From Anticarsia gemmatalis (Eukaryota; Arthropoda; Insecta; Lepidoptera; Erebidae): a stretch of DNA of 64,000 bases. The first letter of the stretch is position 1. Every line of letters begins with the position of its first letter. This document shows positions 38,301-50,300 of this stretch, piece after piece. The position numbers and the translations under genes are program-made. The notes beneath the pieces are model-generated. The model had not been told where the DNA came from and ran no database searches. It saw only the letters and a list, made by a program, of their open reading frames with translations. The stretch spans positions 2,242,501 through 2,306,500 of the forward strand of contig NC_134770.1 of the NCBI RefSeq assembly GCF_050436995.1, read 5' to 3'.

Positions 38301-41300
38301 CGACTAAGGCAATGAATAGAATTGAACAACAATGGACGTCCAATGTCGAGCCTATGAATCAATTTAGACGATACAATATTGGAGATCAATGAAACCAATT
38401 TGATAGATAACGAGACTGGGTCGATACTAGATAGCAAAGCGAAGTTAGCTGGATAGTCTACTTCGAGTATGAAGAACGTATAGAACGTGATTTTGTTTAA
38501 TTTATGTTTCCTTTTGGGGTATTTAATAATTGTCAGGTGTATTATGAATGACATGCCTAACATTTACATACTAACATACATAAAATTACGCAATTTTACC
38601 CATATAGTTAGGCAGAGAGCAAAGAACCCAATAACATAAGATTTATAATTCTGTAATTTCTATAATTTTAATTGGGTAGTTAACATTCATGTTAAATTTA
38701 GGAACATTATATTCAACATTTTTTCTGATATATTATTCTGGTAACATTGGATGATCTTATAAGAAAATCTTCAAATCAGGAAAAGAATTGCCGCAATCGA
38801 AAAGTGGGCGCTTAGGTCTTATTTCACGTTTCCAGCTATATTAAACGGGTCGGGAATTTCAAACAAATAGCTTTACCAAAACGATGTTTCTAATTGTACA
38901 TTAACAATTAAAAGTATATTTACTTGCACACATTATCCCTAACTCTCATACTCATTACTTTCTCGACCATCTGTTGAAGCCCTCAGTAAATCATTAGTCA
39001 TAACGTCTACACTACAATTAGTTCCCACGGCTGCGTTTACAATCTATACAGTTACTTGATTATAATTATTATTATTAATAGTGTTAGGTCAGAGGGCAAT
39101 GCGAGAGTTATTGGCTAGTTGGAGAGATTGAGAAATTGTGTGGAGGACAATAAGTGGCTATCTTAATTGGTAGTTTGTATGAGATAACTACTAATACTAA
39201 GGAAAATAGTGTTTGAGATTGAGATGTTGTATTTTAACTAAGTTTTTTTTTAATGTTAGGAACTATAAAAATATGTGTTTTTCTTGTTTCGATTGCGGTG
39301 TATGTAGATAAATATATATTCACAGTTACGATTATATTATTAACGGGTAATAGAATGACTTGAAATGAAATACATCTAATTAGAAAGTAGAAAATCCAAA
39401 TTAAGTAATTACTGACTGATATATATCATTACGCTAACAACTTCCATATAATTATTAATTGAGTCTTATCAAAAAAAAACTATTCAACACCTTAATCTAC
39501 CATCATTCCCAGTTTCAATTAAAATCTACACCAAATTAATCTTTCAAAACATTAACCGAATCATTTTGCACAACACACACAACCTAAAACAAACAAACAT
39601 AACCAACATATTAAAAAAACCACAACTTCATCAAAACCGACACATCATTTTCACAACATTTCACTCACATACATACATACACTTCACTATTATCATGTTA
39701 ACGTAACACTTCCGCGGTAAGCAGTGTCGGTGCGTCGCGAACGAAAACATCTGTTCAACTCAATTGAACCTAGGGAAGTTTATAATATGCATTGACACGG
39801 TGTAGATACAGTGTGTTGCTTTTTGTGTAGAGATTATATTTTGTGAATTAAGCTATTGATATGAGGCAAGTATGTTTGGATGGGTTTTTTAATTATATAT
39901 TAATTAAAGCGACCAGTAAAAATGTTTATGTCGCATTTTAGTTAGAATATATATTTTTTTCTTCAAAACGAAAAGTATTAGAATAAACAAATACATGAAA
40001 AAAAAAACCTGTCAAATTTATAGGCATAATATATATGTATTAACTAAATTAATACCAGTTACTAGTAGCTACTTTGATACGGGGATTCGAACCCAGGTAC
40101 ATGATATAAAAGTTATTAGCATTTTATTACACTTTTGACCAAAACTTTAATATGTCGCTGATATTAAGTTTTCAAGGCAAGTAGAAAACAGATGCTTTTC
40201 TATCCCAAGATGAAATATGACAGTTAATTATCACATAACACAGAACAACCTAATATACTACAAAATACTATTAAATTGTTTCTTCAAAAGAAAAAATAAC
40301 TTTCAAAACGCATACTAAATAACAAAGCCCATCTAAATAAGCCCATAATTTTATTTAATTAGCGTGACTGAAGTATAAACATAATTGGAAGACATTCGGA
40401 GCTATTTCTGTAACATACTATTTTAATTTTCAGTTTCGTCTTGTACGTCAGAAAATCGTGAAGTTTTAACAATTTTAGTGAAAGGTTTTACTGCATTTTT
40501 GTTAAAGAAAAAGCTTTTTTTGGGAGTAATTATCACTGCTAAAATGATAGATTTGTAAACTAGACTACAATTTTTATCATAAAGTGTAGTCTCTTACGAA
40601 AACTTAAACGTGTCTCAATCTAAGTGATGTGTATATCTTATGTTTTCTCTGTAGATTTACGTGTTTTAAAAAGTGCATATAATTTGGAGCTCGTGGCTTA
40701 GTTTACAACAGCCGCACGGATCGATCTCTGAGGTTAAGCTACGCTTGCCGAGGTTGTTCCGTGGATGGGTGACCATCTTATACATATCGAGTTCCTCCGT
40801 GTTTCGGAAGGCACGTTAAATTGTGGGTCCCGGCTGTCATTTTCGAAGATCTTTGACAGTCGTTAACAGTAGTCAGAAGCTTGAAAGTCTGACAACCAGT
40901 CTTACCGAAGGGTATCGTGTTAATACCCAAGTAACTGGGTTGTGGAGGTCAGATAGGCAGTCGCTCCATGTAAAACACTGGTATCCAGCTGCATCCGGTG
41001 AGACTGGAAGCCGACTCCAACATAGTTTGGAACAAAGGCTAAGCGAATATATAAAAAGTGCATATAATATGTGAATATTGCTCAAAAGGAGCACTATTTG
41101 AGCCTTTTTCTATAAAGACAAAGGCTTTGATGATATGATGTAATCATGACACATGCATTTGATAATACATTATAGTGTCAAAAAGAAAATCTGGATGCCA
41201 AACCTAAAAGGTACAAATGGTAGTTATTCCAGCAAAAGGCAAGAGATACTCACAATAGCTACAGACTATTACAGAAAACTATACCAAAAACAAAACGCAA

Positions 41301-44300
41301 TATCAGTGGAAAAAGAAAGTCAAATACCCACAGACTTACATCCCGTACCAACAATATTACTATCAGAAGTTATAAAATCAATTAACACACAGAAATTAGA
41401 CAAAGCCCCAGGCCCAGATCAAATACCTAACGAAACAATAAAATATACACTACCAGTGCTCGCTCCCATTCTAACAGATTTATTCAACGACATCTTAACA
41501 ACCGAAAATATCCCCCCAGATTGGACAAAATCAACTATAATTTTATTATACAAGAAAGGGGACAGGGGAAATATAAGCAATTACAGACCTATCTGCTTAA
41601 TGTCTAACATATACAAAATCTTTTCAAAGATCATACTGTCAAGAATGACCGTAACGCTTGACGAGAACCAACCAAAAGAGCAGGCTGGATTTCGAAGTAA
41701 ATTCTCGACAATAGACCACATCCACGTCGTAAGGCAGGTGCTGCAGAAATATAAGGAATACAATAAAGTATATTACATTGGGTTCGTCGATTACAACAAA
41801 GCCTTTGACTCCATTTATCACGAAAGCATCTGGCGAGCATTAGAAAGTCAAGGTGTGCAGTCCAAGTATATTCGCATAATAAAACACATCTACTCAAGAA
41901 GTACAGCCCAAGTCAAACTGGAAAGAACAGGAGAAGAATTTCCTATCGAGAGAGGTGTTAGGCAGGGCGATCCCGTCTCACCGAAATTATTCTCCTCTGT
42001 CCTTGAAATGGTTTTTAGAAATCTAAGATGGGAAAACCATGGACTCAACGTTAACGGTGACAAACTTAATCATCTACGTTTCGCTGACGATATTATTCTG
42101 TTTGCTGAATCTCCAGGCAGTTTAGAAGAAATGTTACAACAGCTATCAGACGAAAGTGCTAAAGTAGGCCTTACAATGAATGCATCAAAAACAAAGGTAC
42201 TGACAAACTCAGCGAAAACAGATATAAGATTAAATAATGGACAGATGAAAATTGACTACGTTAACGAATACATTTACTTGGGCCAACTTTTAACCACTGA
42301 AGATACAATGCAGAAAGAAATAGATAGAAGAATAACAAACAGCTGGAATCGGTTTTGGTCGTTAAGCGAAATCATGAAAGACGAAAATATGCCTATTAAA
42401 GACAAAAGAAAAGTATATAATACATGTATCCTGCCATGTTTATCGTATGGATGCCAAACATGGGCCTTAAATAAAAAACAACTGAAAAAGCTCCAAGTTT
42501 GCCAAAATGTAATGGAAAGAAGTGTGATTGGAGTGAAAATAAACTAGTCCCAAAAATTAAGGGATATAAAAAAAGAATCCAAATTTTTGGGTGATTTTCA
42601 ACAAGCTGTAACTCCGAGGAAAATGGTCGTACAGAAAACATAAAAAAAGAAAATTGTAGCTCCAAGTGTCTAGTTTTTAGATATTACCATGAATTTTTTT
42701 TGTCATAGCCAGGTCTGGAGAAATCATACGAAAACTACCAGAAAATTTTTTTTTCAAATTTTTTCCCTCCTAAAAAAAGGTCCACGGGCTTCAAAAAAAT
42801 TTTTTTCATTCTTTTGTTCTAAAGTTCTTTTAGAAAATTTAATCTTCTTTAATTTGCCGTATTCAAAAAGCCTGTGCGACAATTTGCCACGGAGTTATCG
42901 TCTATCAAAGCAAAAAAGTTATTTTTGACTTTGATATTCAATAACTCCGGAAATAATGATCGTACAGGAAATCAAAGGAGGGTTTTAAAAACTGCACAAT
43001 ATTCCCTATAAGAAAATGTAAACATCTTCTAAGAAAAAATTTTTTTTTGAATTGAAACCTCGGACTGAAAAAAGACAAAAATTCGCGAAATTAAGGATAT
43101 TTGGATAACTCGGTATAACTTTGGATAAAATGGATGAACGAAGGATATCGTCGGTAATTTTTCAACCTCAAAGTGTCCCCTAAAATTCCTCAAAAATTCA
43201 AAGCGCTGCGATTTTTTTTTCATTGTGCCCCGAAGCTTCAAATTCTTTGTTGTTGCAAAAATCACCATTGTGAGCAATTTTGTGATTTTTATTCATTTTT
43301 TTAATAAAAAAAATTTTTTCTCTCTAAAATCTTTATTTTTTCGATTAAAAAGCAAATCGCGTGCCTATGCTCACTCCACGACATCGTCGAGCCCGATTGG
43401 CTTATGTGCATGACCATCACGATTGGGGTCGTAGACAGTGGACCAGTGTCTTATGGACTGACGAATCTCGATTTTGACTTCATGGCAGCGATAGACGATC
43501 TCTCGTTTTGTGATTTGCTTTTTAATCGAAAAAATAAAGATTTTAGAGAGAAAAAAAAAATTGATTACAAAAATGAATAAAAACCACAAAATTGCTCACA
43601 ATGGTGATTTTTGCAACAACAAAGAATTTGAAGCTTCGGGGCACAATGAAAAAAAAATCGCAGCGCTTTGAATTTTTGAGGAATTTTAGGGGACACTTTG
43701 AGGTTGAAAAATTACCGACGATATCCTTCGTTCATCCATTTTATCCAAAGTTATACCAAGTTATCCAAATATCCTTAATTTCGCGAATTTTTGTCTTTTT
43801 TTCAGTCCGAGGTTTCAATTCAAAATAAAAAATTTTTCTTAAAAGATGTTTACATTTTCTTATAGAAAATATTGTGCAGTTTTCAAAACCCTCCTTTGAT
43901 TTCCTGTACGATCATTATTTCCGGAGTTATTGAATATCAAAGTCAAAAATAACTTTTTTGCTTTGATTGACGATAACTCCGTGGCAAATTGTCGCACAGG
44001 CTTTTTGAATACGGCAAATTAAAGAGGATTAAATTTTCTAAAAGAACTTTAGAACGAAAGAATGAAAAAAAATTTTTTGAAGCCCGTGGACCTTTTTTTA
44101 GGAGTGAAAAAATTTGGAAAATTTTTTTTTTGGTAGTTTTCGTAGGATTTCTCCAGACCTGGCCATGACAAAAAAATTTCATGGTAATATCTAAAAACTA
44201 GACACTTGGAGCTACAATTTGCTTTTTTTATGTTTTCTGTACGACCATTTTCCTCGGAGTTACAGCTTGTTGAAAATCACCCAAAAATTTAGATTATTTT

Positions 44301-47300
44301 TTTATATCCCTTAATTTTTGGGACTAGTGTAAAAGACAAGGCGAAATTAGAAATTATAAAGATTAAAACTAAATTTAAACACATAACCACGGTATATAAA
44401 AGATTGAAATGGAGGTGGACTGGACACATGGTAAGGGAAGGGATAGAGAAATGGACAAGACTAGTCACAGAATGGTACCCACGGGATAGCAGGAGGAGTA
44501 GAGGAAGACAAACTACACGTTGGGAGGACGATCTGAAGAAGATCGCTGGCCCAAAATGGATACGAATTGCTAAAGACAGGGAAAAGTGGAAAGCATTAGA
44601 GGAGGCCTTTGTCGAAGGACAAGCTGAAAACGATGAACTGACCGCAAACAGTGTGTAAATGTAAATCTCAGCAATAAAGGCTTATTTTATTTTATTTATT
44701 TTATAGTGTTTGCATGGTAAATTAGACATGTAATACGCAGTTTTAAATATGACTCAGTTTAATTATAATAAATACTATTACATACTAAATGACGGGAATA
44801 ATTGAATATACATATTAAAAACATTACATTACATAAAAAAAAATACATATTAAAAAGATAAAAGACGTGTGCTCTTTTGGAAACTGCATTTTACTGATAA
44901 CCTCGAAATCATAAAATCATACAGTTAAACCAATTTTGATTCTAATATATAAATAAGTCACGATCATTTTTATTCGTTAATATTTTTCCTAGAGATATGA
45001 AATAATAGTCTCACAATACAGATTCAAATTAGAGTACTTACTAGCATTACAAAATATTGACTTTAAGTCAATTTAAACTATTTATTTGTTCGTAAATAGC
45101 AAGAGGAATTTACTCAAACGATTCCGTGAAAAACACGCACGTAGTGTTATCTAGAAATTCTAAACAGCTGATAATAAGAGATAGCGTCGAGTGAGATCGA
45201 TAAATCTGTGTAAATATACTTTCGTATCGAGTATTTTACAATGTTACATAGTATATTGAGCTAGTTTCCTGCCTTACAGATGATTACTGTACCCATAGCT
45301 TACTATCCCTTAAATAAATGGAATTACATACATACATAACTCCATCATAGGGATAAACAGAGACCAAGGAACGATGCAACTAAAGGGAATTCAAGTAATA
45401 TTACTTTTGTTTCGGGATTAAGGTTTTAAGTTAATGAAGCGATATCATAAACTCAAAAGTTCGTACGGAATCTTAATACTTTGTGTACGTTTTTGGTTAT
45501 TTAAATCTTAATGAAGTTATTACGAACAAATTGCAATTTCATAGTTAAACCTATGATTCTTAACTATAGTAGTATACTAGCCTAGAGAGAGAATAACGAA
45601 TTAGAATAAAATAAAGTTCTTGTTTAAAATAACATCAACCTGTGTTCCCACTTTACGCAATTTATATAACATTCGCGGAATATTGACAAACTCGAGTCTA
45701 CTTCTGGCTTAACATGTAAGTTATGATTAATTACAACGATTTCCTATTTAATCACACAAATATCACTAATAAGAGGAAGCACTTGACAGATTACTGAGTA
45801 TGAATTAATTTTATACATTCACACTTAACTTGTCTCCATATGTTAATATAAAAACAACTTAAGGAGTTCGAGCGGTGATATAGTAATGTTGTGATATTTT
45901 TGAACTTATCGTTTTGGCCCAGGACTTTGTTTGCATGGAAAATGAAAATGGATAGTATCTCGTGTTTTGACAAATACATTTTTAGTGTGTCAATTCTTTT
46001 AAAATGTATTCAGCCTTTAGCGTGATTAAGATGTACACTAATAGACTGGTATCTTCTTGAAAACACGGTTCTGCAACCTATTTTAGTATCTAACACTAAT
46101 AAAAAACATTATTTTAATTATAAAAGAAGAATAATAATAACTTTTATATTAGTCATATACCGTAACAAATTCAACGCGACATCTCTCTACTCAACATAAC
46201 ACATAAAAATCAAAAGTTCTTCAAAGTGAACACGCTATACACACGAGTGGTCCAATATGGCCGCCCTAAATAGTCGTCATTGTCGCATACCGAGTGTGTA
46301 CTGATTGTTGATAGGCTAATAGACAGCTCATCGTTTATATCACGCTGTGTTCGTTAAGGTAGCAGCAGAGGACTTACTAATATGGAGCTAAATATATTGG
46401 AACTATAAACTTGGCCTTTACCACAAATAAAAGTTTTTACACTGGAAAATGTCGTTCGACAAAAACTGCTTTCAACAATCTGTCTTCAGTAAGGTATAAG
46501 GTGCTTTAGATTAACGATTTTAAACTATCGTTACTGGTACACGTAATTTTATTGTAATTGGGTGTTATTTGCGTTTAAAGTCAAATTACTTTAGATTAGC
46601 CGCAAAGTAACCACTTTTTTTTGACATAATGCAATGACCAACCACACTAAAAATTTGCACCTCCGAACCTCGAAGTTCAATTGCGGTTATATGAAAATAA
46701 TGACAGAAAAACACTGTAAGCATTCAGCAGAGTCTAAACACTGAGAATAACGTTTCGGCGCAGGCTGCACTCGCCGTGATCGCAGGCTGTGCCAAGTGCA
46801 ACCTGCGCCGAAACGGTAGGCATTTTAAGGTAAAATGCGTGTTCGCGTTAATTCCCGTGTCCTATTAAATATTAAACATGCAACACGAGAGTTTAAAAGT
46901 TATAATTACACAACTTTCCATAACGTCAATACGATGATTAGATGATTTAGAACACATGCATAACTTTTGTGTTCTTTAGACTTTCGTCAAATATTTGATG
47001 TAGACAAACAACGGTATGTAATAAACAATTTCTACTAAACCTACAAATGCATTAATATCGTTAACACTATCGTCGTATCGCGGACATATTGACACAGATA
47101 AGGGAAATAGGCAACTAGAGCGATGCCTAGATGCTCTAGAAAGAGATACTTTGTACCGGTCACTTAGATATTCGCAGGTAATGCGAGTAAGTGCAGTCGT
47201 ACGTAACGAGAGATTGATATAATAGGCGATTTCTTATTTTTCTCAGTATTCTATTTAAGGTCAAGATCAAGGTTGAAGAAGATTAATAACTAGGATTTTT

Positions 47301-50300
47301 ACTCCAAAAAAAGACTTTAAGCGAACGAAGTCCCAGGCAAAAGCTAGTGGGTACTATCAAAAATGCAATAGTCTCGCTCTTACCTTTTTTTTTTTTTAAA
47401 GACAACTCCCGCACTAAGAATTGCTCTTGTGTCGCGGGGACTTTTACAAACATACAAACAACGGACACAAAGCACAACCAGACCCGAAACAAAACCCACG
47501 ACCTCCCGACGCAGTGGTATCGGCGTGGCGACCTAAACCACTGCGCCACGGAGGCAGATTTCGTACTCAGCCACACACCGTTTTGTAATAAAATGTAGCA
47601 AGGAAATGGTTTGACCAGGGGTCTAAAATAAGAGAAATGGACATATTTTTATCTTTCAATTGAGCGGAGCCGTGCATGTCTGATTCTATTTGAGTCTAAA
47701 TTTGTGTTTTCGGGACAAAAGTTCGTTATAATATGACGAAATGCTGGAAAATGCGCAGTTCTATGTCCGCATTATTACAGTTTCAGACGCTTCATTTAAT
47801 GTAGTAATTGTCGAGCCGGGAAACAATTCACTCTAATTGTTTATATATTCGCCGTGACATCAGCCTGTCATCGAACCGGTGATGTCATGGCTCAGTTTTT
47901 CTAATGCGCTGATAATGAAAGTATACATATGATAGAATATCATATGATAATATGGAGGTATGAAAAGAGAGTTCACTATATTCAGAGGTTAGATTTTATC
48001 AATTAGGTGTAGTGGAGAGTAATGGACTCTAGAACTGTTTTGCGTTTTAGCTAGCTGCCTTACAGTCTGCTTAAACTACCCCTACCACAAAAAAACAACG
48101 TTTATGTCCGGATTAATTCCCCAAAAAATTCAGGAATTTATAGCCTTATAGTCCAAAATCTTAAGAGCCTTATCTCGGAGGTATACAACATTCTGAATTA
48201 AGAAACCTGCAGACTTATGCTGTTGTTGGTGGCCAGTTTTATAAAGTAACTTTACTCGGAAGTACAGAAAAATATCTATTATAATCGAAATATTGTACAT
48301 GCTACGGCTCTCTACTAAGTTGTAGGGCTACAGTTGGTAGGTTTTCTAGATAGTAAGTACATTAATGCAAATGTGTAAAGTAAAATTAACCCACACAAGT
48401 CTACTTTAGCAAATAAAACATTTCTTAACATAATATTTTACATTCTTATCATGTAAGTTACACGACTGTTATGCTTATCACTGGTTTTCAGTTTATTTTC
48501 AGTTCTTATGAAACAATGTGCACGAATTTTGTTTAAAACCTTTCCTGTTTATTAGTTTAGAATAATAATAGTCTGTTTTGATAACATTGTATTGTTCGAA
48601 AGGATTCGAAAGGGTTTAGAAACAATGGTGCTAAATTATTGTTTAATATTACTATTGTTTTGTTGTACTTGTAAAGGTGTATAATAGACTAAAGGCGACT
48701 TCGTCCGCGTGTAAACCCTTCCCGTGTAAATCCCGATCGCTCAGGCATCCGGGATAAAAAGGAGCCCATGTGTTATTCTGGGTCTTCAGCTACCTATAAA
48801 CCAAATTTCATCGTAATCGGTTCAGTAGTATTTGCGTGAAAGAGTAACAAACATCCATACATATTCACAAACTTTCACATTAATAATATTAGTAGGAAGT
48901 AGGATATGTACATAACATCACGCCTGTTATACACGAAAGTGTAGGCAGAGACGTACGAAATACCCCGTTGTTTCAACAGTAACAATGTTTTCATGTAATA
49001 GATGGCGATCCTGTTTAATATAACGGGAATGTTACCGAACTCCGAGCTCATGTGAGAATAATCGAATAAAAAACAAATAGCCCTTCACCCGACCCGTGAA
49101 TGGAATCTAAGACCTTCTTATCAGCAGCCGTATTCTCTACCGTCTAGACCACAGAGGTATTAACTATTATCAGCCAGGATAGTGGGTTCAAGGCCTAACC
49201 CCTCTCTTATTCCGGGAGGAGACGCCTGTCTAGTAGTGGGACTGTAATGTGCTCAATTTGCTAACTTTTTAACTTAAATAACACAACAAAGTTATATAAA
49301 TTGACCCATCATTGACCTTAAACTATCATCTGCAGATAATTAACGTCTAGGTTTTGAACCCGGGACCTCAGCTATTATTATTACTGGGTAATTACCACAC
49401 GTCGCACAAGTCATGCCCTTTTAATTGACAATCAACGTCATAGTGATCTCTAATTCCTATCAATTAACACTTAATAACTTTTATTGGTATTTTATTGTAG
49501 AGAGACAGTAGTAAAATCTATTTTAAGTTGCATTGTAAAATTTATTTCTAGAACGTGATGACAATGGGGACTTCTTGCATTTGTAAAAACGCGCTAATTT
49601 CAGTAACTACTTAACTGGTTCGAATCGAAAAAATATTTTTGTGTTAAATACTGTGTCCTTTTATTTTGCTTGACGATTCGGCGCAGAATATTATAATGCA
49701 ATGGTATCGGTAACAGCATTAATCTTAAACGCGATTGAAAAAATCGACTGAAACGTCGGGTAAGCAAATAAGGTAATAACATTTATTTTTATCGCGTTGC
49801 ATTACAATATTACCTGTACAAATCGTGAGTTTAAAAACGCGTGATTTGAGGAAGGTAAACTATCCGTGGTCGCAAGTGGACTGCATTTTACTATAATAAT
49901 ATAAACTGCCTATATTGTAACAAAAACAAAATTAATGTCAATTACTCCGATTTCATCCTAATTTTTCAATCCCGCAAATTCTCTCTAAGAATTAAGACCA
50001 GTAACGCGATTCTCTACCACTATCGACTATCGACAACGGGCTAGCTATCGAGAAATTTTGTATGAGAATCGAACGCTACAGAGTACATACTAATATTTGT
50101 ACCTAATCATTGAAATAAACTTCCGCACCATAATTATTTTCTATTAATTAATATAATCCATTGAACAGTTATTTCTTAATGACATACCCACCGTATCAAC
50201 TAAGTTATACAATATATGTGTCACCTAAGATAAGCGGGTCAGTAAGATATCCACAAATACAACACAATCAATCATTATTTTTAATACTTTATCAGCGCTT

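Larger units (their letters stand above)
41179..44700 (+). mobile_element. 5'-truncated RTE-like LINE, split by a nested element
   Basis: Flanked by ttatagtgt at 41170-41178 and 44701-44709, so the LINE proper starts at 41179 (KKIWMPNLKG), and the first residues of the ORF opening at 41153 are host sequence. The 3' end is a (TTTTA)-type tail after AATAAA. The ORF is interrupted at a TA (42540-42541) by the element 42542-44329 and resumes after the second TA. Endonuclease and N-terminus are missing, so it is a dead-on-arrival copy. Confidence 0.9.

Noticed and set aside
44660..44705. Stand-alone TTTTA microsatellite
   Set aside because: It is the 3' tail of the LINE and ends at the target-site duplication.
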